Assembly: GCF_022539505.1 (NCBI RefSeq)
Contig: NC_061514.1
Coordinates: 331,745,090 to 331,809,089 of the forward strand
Direction of reading: 5' to 3'
Origin: Lolium rigidum
Taxonomy: Eukaryota > Streptophyta > Magnoliopsida > Poales > Poaceae
DNA: 64,000 bases
The position numbers and the translations under genes were made by a program. This document shows, one piece after another, positions 44,591 to 55,800 of the stretch (position 1 is the first letter of the stretch; each line of letters begins with the position of its first letter). The notes beneath the pieces were generated by a model. It worked only from the letters and a program-made list of their open reading frames with translations. It searched no databases and was not told the DNA's origin.

Positions 44591-47500
44591 ATGGTATGTT
44601 CACAAATAGCAGAGGTCTCAAAGACTTGGCTAAACATTTACATATCGCTGATTGTATAACAGAACACTGTTTAGATTTTGCTGGTATTTCTGAGACCGGG
44701 AAGCGAGATTTCACTGGGAGCCTTCTAAACCGCATCTCTGGCGGGGTAGATTTTTCCTGGTTTTCTCGGCCTCCTCGGGGTCGTTCTGGGGGCATATTAC
44801 TCGGTGTTAGGACTTCTACTATGGAAGTTTTGGCTTGCTCGGAAGGAGATTTCCATGTTAAACTCCATATCTGTAACAAGTCTGACAATTTCATATGGAG
44901 CCTAGTCACTGTATATGGGGCTGCCCAGGTCGAGCACAAGGCTGCTTTTTTACGTGAATTGGTTAACCTAGCAAAAGATAACCCATATCCTATCATCATA
45001 GGGGGGGATTTCAATTTGCTAAGGTTCTCTCATGAGAAAAGCAGGGGACGTTTCGACAACTATTGGCCTTTCTTATTCAACGCTGTCATTGACAGTTTGG
45101 ATTTGAAAGAGATTGAAATGGTTGGGAGACAATTCACTTGGGCGAATAATCTTCCTGAACCTACATATGAGAAATTAGATCGTGTGCTTATGGACCATAA
45201 TCGGGAATCAAAATATCCAATGGTCTCTGTACGTGTTCTCCCTCGTATTGAAGGTCTGTCGGATCATGCTCCCATACTTTTGACAACCGGCAAGCATAGA
45301 ACACAATTTAAACGTCAATTCAAGTTTGAATTGGGCTGGTTACAACGTGATGGCTTTTCGGATATGGTTAAGCGGGTATGGGAGAGACCTGTTGCTGGTT
45401 CTAGTCCTATCCAAAGGTGGAATAATAAATTACGCGCCATGCGGAAACACCTTGGGGGATGGGCAAGGCATGTAGCAGGCATTCTTAAAGCTGAGAAACT
45501 TCGCCTTACTTTCTTGATTGATGAACTTGAAGCCCTTGCCGAGACACGGTTGTTATCACCGCAAGAAATTGATCTTAAAAATCAATATAATGCGCAGATG
45601 GCTGCCATGTTGAGAGAGGAGGAGCTTAAATGGTATCAACGATCTAAAGTCCAATTTATCCTATAAGGAGATTCGAATACAAGATACTTTCATTCTGTCG
45701 CCAATGGCAGACATAGGAAGAAACTTATTCATTCTCTGGTTCAGGATGAAGGGACGATAGTGGGGCATGAACAACTCAAAACTTACATCACTAATTATTA
45801 TAAGGGCCTATTTGGGGATCCGGATGAAGGAAATTTTACAATGGAAGAATCCATGATTCAGGATATCCCCCAAGTATCCTCAGATGAAAATGCGTTTCTG
45901 ACAGCCCCTTATTCTGAGGAGGAGGTCAAGAAGGCGGTTTTCCAAATGGAGCATAATAAAGCACCAGGTCCTGATGGTTTTCCAGCAGAGTTCTATCAAA
46001 ACTTCTGGGAGGTCATTAAGACAGACCTTTTAGCTTTATTTTCTGCATTGCATAAAGATCAGCTTGAATAGTTTCGTCTTAATTTCGGTGAGATAATCTT
46101 ATTACCTAAGGTTTTGGAGGCAGAGAGGATTCAACAATATAGGCCTATCTGTCTCCTAAATGTTAGCTTTAAGATATTCACAAAAACCGCAACTTTAAGA
46201 CTTAACTCGGTTGCTGATCATGTTGTGCGCCCGTCTCAGACGGCTTTTATGCAAGGTAGGAACATCCTAGATGGGGTGGTCACTTTGCATGAAACGGTGC
46301 ACGAGCTTCATAGGAAAAAGTTGAATGGTGTTATTTTAAAAATTGATTTTGAAAAAGCTTATGATAAAGTAAAATGGTCCTTTCTGCAACAAACTCTTCG
46401 GATGAAAGGCTTTTCACAAGAGTGGCGTTCTTTAATTCACAATTTCATTTTTGGAGGAAGTGTTGCCGTTAAAATCAATGATGATGTGGGCAATTACTTT
46501 CAGACAAAAAAGGGATTGCGGCAAGGCGATCCATTGTCACCGATGTTGTTTAACATAGTGGCGGATATGCTAGCAATTATTATTGAACGCGCTAAAGCAG
46601 ACGGTCTAATTGAAGGAGTAGTTCCACATCTTGTTGATGGTGGCCTATCCATACTTCAATATGCCGATGATACAATTTTATTTATGGAACATGACCTTGA
46701 GAAAGCGACGAACCTTAAGTTGATACTATCGGCTTTTGAGAAACTTTCCGGTCTTAAAATCAATTTCCATAAAAGTGAATTGTTCTGCTTCGGTGATGCT
46801 CAGAATGACGCTTCCTCATATACCGAACTTTTCGGATGTGGGATTGGTCAGTTTCCAATTAACTACTTGGGTATTCCGATTCATTATCGGAGACTTAATT
46901 TAGCTGAGTGGAAACAAGTTGAGGAAAGACTTCAGAAACGCCTAATGAGTTGGAAAGGAAAATTGCTGTCTCTTGGTGGAAGGCTGGTTCTCATTAATTC
47001 AGTGCTAAGCAATATGGTACTGTATATGATTTCCTTCTTCCAATTGCCTAAAGGAGTCTTGCATCGATTAGATTATTTTCGATCTAGATTCTTTTGGCAA
47101 GGAGATGGTGAAAAAAAGAAATATCGTCTGGCTAAATGGGATGTACTTTGTCGACCAAAAGACCAAGGGGGGCTCGGTATCCATGATCTTGAGATCAAAA
47201 ATCGAGCCCTACTTGGAAAATGGTTATTTAAACTTCTTTCAGAAGAAGGTATATGGCAAACGATTCTAAAGAGAAAGTATGCAGGCTCAAAGGCTTTGTC
47301 CCGAGTGGTTTGGAGACACTGGAGACTCACACTTTTGGGCTGGTCTTATGGCGACAAAGAAATTCTTTTTCCCATACACATCTTTCTCGATCAAGGATGG
47401 ATCTCGGATACGGTTTTGGGAGGATAAATGGTTAGGTAATACCACCCTTCGGGAACAGTATCCTGCTTTATACAGTATTGTCCGCCACAAATCTGATACC

Positions 47501-48253
47501 ATTGCAACGGTGATGCAAGATTCTCCGATTAATATGGCATTCAGGAGGGATCTTCTAGGCCCTAGGCTAGAATCTTGGAATGCTTTGTTGCAACGACTCG
47601 AAAGGGTTCAGTTGACGCATGGCTCCGATGTGGTTAGATGGAATCTGAGTGAGAGTGGAAAATTCTCTGTAGATTCAATGTATAAAGCGTTAATCCAATC
47701 AGAAACGCCAGTATCTACCAATAAAAAAATTTGGTCTATGAAGATACCACTAAAAACAAAGATATTTGCGTGGTATCTTCGTAGGGGTATAATTCTTACT
47801 AAGGATAATCTTGTAAAGCGTAATTGGCAAGGTAGTAAAAAGTGTGTCTTTTGTCATCATGATGAGACAATTAACCATCTTTTTTTCCACTGTCAATTTG
47901 CGAGATCTATATGGTCAATAACCCAAATAGGTTCGACCTTGTATCCTCCTCAGAGTGTCGCCAATTTTTTTGGTGCCTGGCTCAATGGGGTAGATAGTAG
48001 GTATAAAACTTTTATTAGGGTGGGGGCGATTGCCATTATTTGGTCGCTTTGGCTATGTAGAAATGACAAGATTTTCCATGATACTAATTCTTCTTGTTTA
48101 CAGGTTATCTACCGATCCACCGCTTTGCTCCGTTCGTGGTCCTTGCTTCGAAGCCAGAGAGCCGAGACCTCTTTATGGAGGTTTCTACACGGTTGGAGGA
48201 TGTGGCGAAGGATATTTTTTCCCAACATGGATGGCGGCGTAATCGAAGGATAG
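44587..48253 (+). pseudogene. LINE ORF2: endonuclease, reverse transcriptase, zf-RVT
   Basis: Starts MNGMFTNSRGLKDLAKH at 44587. The apurinic-type endonuclease shows GGDFNLL, RQFTWANN, LDRVL and SDHAPI. After an in-frame TAA (45664-45666) comes GDSNTRYFHSV and then NKAPGPDGFPAEFY. A TAG (46069-46071) interrupts before FRLNFGEIILLPK. The RT has KIDFEKAYDKV, GLRQGDPLSPMLFN and the active-site motif YADD (QYADDTILF). A single-base frame change near 47310-47320 moves the rest into the +1 frame, where RIRFWEDKW and the Cys/His zf-RVT domain (CVFCHHDETINHLFFHC) follow to 48253. All domains are present; three lesions disable it. Confidence 0.85.
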
Positions 48254-48441
48254 AGTCCTCGGAGTCTTAGTTGTCATTCCATGTTGCAGTCTTTTAGTAC
48301 TGGTTTTATATACCTTGTGTGTGTGCTACTATGACTTTTTGTTAGTGTGCGGCTGTGTGCATCTTGCTATGCAGAGGCCGGGTGTAATACTTTTTAAAAG
48401 TAATGAAAGCGCCCTTTATCGAAAAATGATCTTGTGCATCT

Positions 48442-49260
48442 ACGGATCTACCAACAAACTGTTGGTACGTAGTACTGGCCCGGACCGCTGGTGGTGCTAC
48501 ATGTCGTCGGCGCCCTGGATGTCCGTCACGCTCATGTCTTGCCGATGTACGGTGTTCGCTGCATACGGTATGAAATCTGGGCAATGGAAATCTCGACAAC
48601 CAACGTGTTCTTCCAATGTGAGCACACATACTTGTTCAGAAAGAGCACGACACGGAGTTCCAGATTGCAGGATCAGTCGCTGTCAAGCTTGTTCTGTCCT
48701 GCGCCACCTGCTCGCAGAGCCACTCCACCTTCTACTCAGCGCCGCGGCGACTCTTCTCCTCCAGCAGTTTTGTTACAGTGCCCAGGGCCGCGTCGGGGAC
48801 GGAGTCGCCAGCCATCAGCGCGGGGGTGGCCAGCTCAAGCTTCGCGGCGAGGGCGGGGATGTCGTCGTCATCCGCGTAGTCGTCAGGGTCGAACTGCGGC
48901 AGCGGGGCAGAGGCGCTTGAGCTGGATCCCACGGTGAAGGCGAGGTGACGCGACACGCTGGAGCTCGAGGCCTCTAGGTAGCTGTAGCTCGAGCGGCACG
49001 GCGGCGGATCTCGTGACCTCAACGCCTGAAGTCCCGGTAGTACGGCGTGTCTCGTGCGCGGGTTCAGCCAGTGGTGGAGGAAGCGGTAGGATCCATCGGA
49101 CACCATGGCGATTGCGGGCGCGGAGACGGGGGGAATGGATAAGAAATTGCTCGCTGGTGGGAGCGGAAGCGACGGAGAGGTGGATGGGGTTCACCCGAGG
49201 CCGCCGAACACGATATATAGCGGCCAACTAAGGGTTTGTGCTTCGGACTAGAAAATTATC
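48442..49260 (-). pseudogene. Unidentified gene fragment, possible targeted protein N-terminus
   Basis: The minus-strand ATG at 49106 opens 124 codons (MVSDGSYRFLHHWLNPRTRH) to a TAG at 48732. The same frame stays open past the stop for about 40 residues (KVEWLCEQVAQDR ...). The N-terminus is rich in Arg, Ser and Leu with few acidic residues, like a mitochondrial or plastid transit peptide. An acidic patch (FDPDDYADDDDIPALAAKLE) follows. I do not recognise the family. It lies between the LINE and the SCPL gene and points away from the latter. It may be a real gene's first exon or a decayed copy. Confidence 0.35.
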
Positions 49261-49890
49261 CGAGCCAGACAGCCAAAAACTCCATATTTGTCCAACTTAT
49301 CATATGCGGGCCAATATAGGGATGCTCTAACGTGCGGTTTGGACTGAAACCGCAAAGTCAGGAACGGGATGAAATCCACGAGTTCAACCCGCCGCACCCG
49401 TCGTTCGGGGCGACCACGCTAGTACGCACTGTTGAGCAGTCACGACCACCGAATCCCTCAATCCCCTCCTTCCGAGATGGTCGATTTTATATCCGCAATC
49501 TGACTTAAACAAATAGTTTGAATGTTTAAAATGTATCGAAAGACTTATCTTAAGACTGACGGGTGCTTTATTTCAAAAATAAATAAAAAATTGCCACGCC
49601 CAGCTCGTGGTTGGTAGGTAGTCATCCCTCCGCTAGAGCAGTGTTTACGAACAGAGCTCGTGGCGTGTCCATTGCGCAGGTGGCAGTGCCTTCCTGAATC
49701 TTCTGCCTGCACGTAGGCAGAGCCTTCCCAACATAATGACGTGCGATTAAGAAAATTCCCATGCTCACTGCTGTAGTTGTTGCAGACTTTCATCCTTGTC
49801 CATCTCTGTTGGTCTCAGCCTCTCTTACAGAGAACAAGAGGGGAGCAGAGCAAGAGGAAGCAGGTGGCTAGTGCTATCTCGTAGAACACC
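49261..49890 (+). promoter_or_regulatory. Upstream region of the SCPL gene
   Basis: 630 bp without coding potential. AT-rich CAAAAATAAATAAAAAAT lies at about 49574-49592, but no TATA box is seen at the expected distance from the start codon. The start has a favourable context (AACACCATGG). The last 100 bp are purine-rich (GAACAAGAGGGGAGCAGAG), as in a 5' UTR. The transcription start cannot be placed. Confidence 0.35.
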
Positions 49891-52800
49891 ATGGCAGGGT
49901 GGCTGCCCTTGCTGCTCTGTATTTTCTTCTCGGTCGGACTCAGCACGCGGCAGCTCGCCCTCGCCGGCGCCGCCTCCAGCTCCAGCTCCAAGATAGTGAC
50001 CAGCCTCCCTGGGTTCCCCGGCCGCCTTCCCTTCCACCTCGAGACAGGGTACGCATTTCTCCACTGTCTTCTTTGTTTGGTTAGTTTTCTACGCACCAAG
50101 ACGTACGGTTCCCTGCGTATGGTAGCCAGGAGGTTCTCGATTGACTGCATTGGATTTGGAGATAACCTGTTGCTCAACTGTAAGGTATGTGGAGGTGGAC
50201 GAGGACAACGGCGCCGAGCTGTTTTACTACTTCGTGGAGTCCGAGGCCGGCGGCGAGAATGCCCCTCTCCTTCTCTGGCTCACCGGCGGCGACCACTGCT
50301 CCGTGCTCAGCGGCCTCGCCTTGGAGATCGGTACATTTTGATTTGCCTCTGTTGACTCGCCATTATTGCTCTCCAACACCATATTATTCCACACATGTCC
50401 ATGGCAACCGCAAGTCCACTCTTTCCTCTAAAAAGATCTAATCCCTCGTAAAACTGTAGGTCCGTTCCAATTCGTCGCAGAGCCTTACAATGGCACTGTG
50501 CCTAGCCTGGAAATCAATCCTTTCTCATGGACGAAGGTCGGTCTTATTCTGCACATGGCAGCTTGCTTGATAGCTTCTGTAGCTTACATACATGTTCAGG
50601 TTCATTCATGTGTTGACAATGATCTTCTACAGGTGGCAAATATCCTATTTGTGGATACACCGGTTGGGGCAGGGTTTTCCTTTTCTAGAAAACCCGAAGG
50701 CTACAATGTTGGGGAAATATCTACCTCATTGCAGCTCCATGAACTACTCATCAAGGTACTAGCTACTCTGACCGACTAATTACTTTAATTCGATTGGTTT
50801 CTTTTTCGAAATGGGATTCGATTGAGTACTGATTGGTTACATTTGCCCTATCCACGTCACAACGTCTAGTGGTCCATTGACCATCCCAAGTTCCTCGCAA
50901 GGCCCCTCTACATCGGGGGAGACTCATATGCTGGAAAAATTGTACCTTTTATAGCTCAGAAGATTTCAGAAGGTACATAGGGGTTGCAAAAGACTGACAT
51001 GATCACAGGTCCATTTGCATTTCCTCATTCTGTCATGCGGCTTGAAACCCATAGAGCAGTTGTATAATGGATTCTTTTATATTTCCATGCTATAATTGAT
51101 TGGATTCACCTTGTTCAATTCTATATCCATCTTTGCTCCTTTTCAGGTATCGAAGCTGGAAGGAGCCCCATCCTTAATCTTAAGGTAATCATTATAATAA
51201 TCCATGGATAGAGCTACCGTGTTGTCACCGCAAGCGCTTTTGGTGCTCCCATTCTCCCCTTTTCTCTACTACCATGCATTCATACAATGACTTATATGAT
51301 GACATCAACAAGATTCCCTTAGATTTAAAATTCAAAACTTCTATCACCATAACTACTAATCCGATTGACGTTCCTTTCTTATGAGGCTTTTTACGGTACA
51401 AATTACTAGTCCTATGGATGAGTAGTATTGAGCAAGTGTAATTTAGGCACGTAATCTTTCGGGTTTTTTTTCGTGTAAGGGCAACTTGAACAGATTAGGG
51501 GTAATGATCGATTCTTTCAAAACCCCGTCCATCCTCTGACACGCACGTGCCTTTCCATACGTGAAAACCATCGATCAACTGCCTCAGTCATAGTCAATAC
51601 CGTGTATAAAAAATATCTTGCGCAATGTATCCGCTAAGAGCAACTTCAACGGAGACGCTAAATTGATTGCACGCTAAAATAATTACTAATTTGCTGCGAG
51701 GGTTGGCAGGCGCGGTAAAATTGCGTGCGCCAAAACATTTACCGTGCATCGCAAAAGGCGGCGACACACGTGCTTTCTTTCATGCCCCCGTGCGCGCTAT
51801 ATAAAAGCCCCACAGATACCGCGCAACCGTAATGTAGTCGCAACGCCATTCGAGCTCTGGGTATTGCGGCGTCCACGAGCACCCCAATGGCGCCTTCTAC
51901 GTGGAGATCCGGACAGGGCCTCGGAACGTTCGAGACAGCGCACTAGACCGCGCACACGTACGACGCCCTAGCCTAGCGGCTAGGGTGCCCACGTCGAGCG
52001 ATGAACTTCCATTACGTGTGGACTCGCCAGTAGGACGAGGCCCTCGCGCCGCCGCCGCGCCTCGTCACGCAAGAGGAGCAGCGCCCCAGCAAGAGCTGGA
52101 GCGCCATCTTCTCATCGCCAAGCGGAATGAGCATGCGCTGCTCAAGTGGGCGGCCCGCTTCCCTGAGGGTGTCGAGTAGGACGAGGCCCTCGCGCCGCCG
52201 CCGCGCCTCGTCACGCAAGAGGAGCAGCGCCCCAGCAAGAGCTGGAGCGCCATCTTCTCATCGCCAAGCGGAATGAGCATGCGCTGCTCAAGTGGGCGGC
52301 CCGCTTCCCTGAGGGTGTCGCGGCCGAGAAGAAGCACTTTGCGACTGCAAGGAGGCGCAGACGGCCGCGAGGAGGTCCGCCTCGCCCGGATGGCCAACAA
52401 GGCGGTGAGGCGGGCCTACATCGAGGCGTAGATGGCCGGTCCGATGACCATCTCCGAGGATAACCCCCGTTGGGCTGACATGTTCTTGTCGACTTCAGTG
52501 TCGACCACGACACCGGACTCGTCCGATGTCGAGTGTTTAGATTAGGTTTATTTTTATCTACACTAGTTTGTAAAATATAAACTATCTCTATTTTATGTTC
52601 TATCTAAACTAGTTTTATCATATTTTCTAGATCTTGTTTTATGCTATTTCTTTGCAAAATTGTGTTTATGGCACTGCATTTTAACGCTCTGTTGGAGGGC
52701 GATTTTGGCAATTCTTTGCGTGCGGCTTTTTAGCACTTCCGGTGGAGAACAAACCGATATCACGCGCTCTATAAGGATGCAGCGCAGCCACTGTGGCCAT

Positions 52801-55800
52801 CTTTTTTGACACGAATATAGATGGCAAGTTAAGAGAATCCGTTTGTCTACAGAATGGAATGGAATGGGATCGGGGCTCCAACCTAACCGGTGGACAAATT
52901 TCTATATCTTGAAAGTATCCTTTAATGGACAGTACCTATTTTACTCTTTTGTGGAAAAATACTACTCCCTTGCATAACAAGTATTGATCAATCTCCGCGC
53001 TTAGATCTGGGTAGTTGGACGATTAGATCTGGATAGTTGGACGGTTGACGCGTCTCTGTCCCTACCGTAAAAAACCCCTTTCTTATTGCCTGAAATCTTA
53101 CGAGCGGGCGCGTGCCACACAAACATCACGGACACACGCACTAGGCCACAGGATGTTAGGTGTCGTTTTTTAAAAAGCTGTAACTTTTAAACCGTGCGAT
53201 GAAATTACAATTTGTTTTCACTTTTAAAATCTCCACGATGAGAGCTTCAAAACTAGACCACATTTTCATATGTTTCGACGAAATTTTTTAACAAGCAACT
53301 TTGATGCGCGACATAGCAACTTTATTGTGCAAGAAAACAACTTTGGTGTGCGACAAAGCAATTTTGGTGTGCAACGAACATGAACACTTTTTGGTACACA
53401 AAGGCACAACTTTTGTGCCCGACAACAATTTTGGTGTCCATAGGAGTAATTTGAATGTGTGACAAAGCAACTTAAGTGCCCCGTGGAGGAACAATCGTGC
53501 CCGACGACGCAGTTTTCGAACCCTGGAGAGCAACTTTGACGCCCGACCGAGCAAAATTAGTGTCCTGCAGAGCAACTTTAGTACTCGACGGAGCAAATTT
53601 GGTTTGTGACGGCCCAATCTTGGCGTCCAGTGAAGCAACTTTGGTGCCCACCGAATAAATTTTGACGGATGGCTGAGCAACTTTGGCGTTCAGCAATGCA
53701 ACTTTTATTGTGAATGTAGATTTACGTTGTGCAGCAAAGTTGCTTCCCCCAACACTAAAGTTGCATCGTCTCGCATTATAATTGCTTTGTCGCACGTAGA
53801 AGTTGCTTTAGAAAAAACTTCATTAAATTACATAGAAACGAGATCTAGTTTTGAAGAGCTCACCGCAAGAAATTCAAACGTGAAAGCGGATTCTAATTTC
53901 GACATCTGGGGCAAAAGCTTTATGCTTTTAAACATTTTAAAAGGATAATTAATGTGCATGATGTCATCATAGTGCATGTGCTACAATCACTGGATGTCTA
54001 ACCATAAATAATAGGTGTTCACACGGACAAAACTAGTCGGCTTCCTTTTTTAGTTGAGTGCTCAGATGTACCAATGGGCACGCGGCCGCTCCCTAGACTC
54101 ATCCTTCTTATTGTTGTCTTAGTCGCGAAGATATCATCGAAACTATACTAGTTCATGTTGATTTCTATCCCAAAAACATGCACATTGATGATGTGATTTC
54201 ATTTTGGCAATCGGTCTACTATAACTATTTAATTTCTTGTTTATATCTGCGGTATTTGCATTATTTTTCTTCAAAGTCATTGCACAAGATCGATCTTATG
54301 AAACTCCTTTTGACCACTAGCTTCATCCTCTCTTTCCACACAACTCTCATGTTTGTAAGTGTTTATTTCGACGGTCATAACGTAGTGCTTATGAGTATTT
54401 ACAAGTGTGGTGGTGTAGACCAAATAAGATGTAAGTTCACAATGTTAAGGATATATGAGAACAACCATCCTAATGCACACACCTAAACAAGCAAACTTTG
54501 CACCATAAGGCACGTGGATGGAAGAAAACCCAAGTGACTGAACCGACTACCTAACCATGATAACGGTGTCTAAAGCCACTGATCAACTTCGGCATCGGCC
54601 CTAAGGCTGCGCAATACCCAAGTCGATGACTTTTTAACCGATGCAACGAGATCCGACACCAAACAACACCAAAATCATACCAAAACATTTCCGGAGCCAT
54701 TTCCTCGACTTCTCTGGTCACGCCTAAGGCTGCCACCGCGACATCCCTTGATCATGCCTACACGAAAACTCTTATGTTGTAGAATCTCCTGGCTATGTCA
54801 TGCCCCCAAAGGTGACACCTCCAAAGATGTAGCGACAGGGCCGCCGCCGCCATCACCCTCTTAGGTAGAACCAAGAACTTGAGCTTTCACGTGGAAGGTA
54901 AAATAAAGAGGATCGGAGAAGAGCGAGAGAACCCACGACGACACCTCCATGGAGGGGAATGATGCCTGCATGGCGTCGGCACCAACCAAGGTTGATCTGA
55001 TTTTTCACACATGGCTCCGGCACTCCCACGACAATGGCCACCGAGGCCACGCGCCACATGAAGCGGCACAACAACCTTGCACCGAACACAGAAGAACCAA
55101 CCTCGATATCTCGAGCTACTAGAGCTGTCTCTGCGCTGTTTTCTTCATCTTGTTGTGTTTCTCTCCTAAACTCCGTGTCCCCGCTTAACGACTCACGAGG
55201 ACACATCCAAACCGTAGCACGACAACACACCACCCGGTTCGTCATCCCAACATCCATGCACCATGCAGGCAGAGGCGCCCGAAGAAGCAATACTAAGGGC
55301 ATGTACAACGCTTGACGCTTAGGTAGGCGCTTGGAGCAGAAAAAATAATTATCCTGAAATTTAAAAATCATCGAAGCCCTCGGTCTACAATGCTTGACCC
55401 TAACTATGGCCGCTAGATGCACGCTAGTAACCAAGTTAAGCGCCTATATCCCCAACGCGGAAGCGCTTATTACAGATGGGATGTTGCTAGTTTCCTACCC
55501 TCGTACGCTTCTGCTAAGTCCTTTTTCCTGCGTCTTTTTTCTGTCTCAATAGCGCCCGACTCTAATAAATTTGGCTTGTGCGGAAGAAAAAAAGATCGAA
55601 GCGCCCGGCGACATGTTTTGCATCGACGCAATCCTTTTTTCGTGCAATCGGCCGGGAACAAGCCATAACAGCTGGGAATTATACCCTAGCGCCTGGTGTT
55701 AGCGCCCCCATTGTACATGCCCTAAGCTAATCCACCTCCTTGCCAGACCCATGGCACATCCAACGCCTTCCCCAAAGCAGCAGCGACGCCCACCAGATCT

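Larger units (their letters stand above)
42304..48425 (+). mobile_element. L1-type LINE retrotransposon, nearly full length
   Basis: It is flanked by the 16-bp direct repeat ATGATCTTGTGCATCT (42288-42303 and 48426-48441), a typical L1 target-site duplication. It ends GCGCCCTTTATCGAAAA just before the right copy. It encodes ORF1 (zinc knuckles, DUF4283-like) and ORF2 (endonuclease, RT, zf-RVT). The 5' end begins inside or very near the start of ORF1, so promoter and leader are missing and the copy is slightly 5' truncated. Two stops and one frameshift in ORF2 make it non-autonomous now. Confidence 0.9.

Noticed and set aside
52012..52513. Several overlapping minus-strand ORFs with identical segments
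   Set aside because: The identity is produced by the 146-bp tandem duplication. The frame shifts between copies, so there is no coherent protein.
53285..53780. Regularly spaced repeats resembling a CRISPR-like array
   Set aside because: The units are degenerate and contiguous with no constant repeat and unique spacer. The genome is a plant's, and the block lies in a foldback element.
54853..55434. 193-codon minus-strand frame in intron 6
   Set aside because: It crosses the left end of the Harbinger MITE, so part of it is transposon, and no domain is seen.
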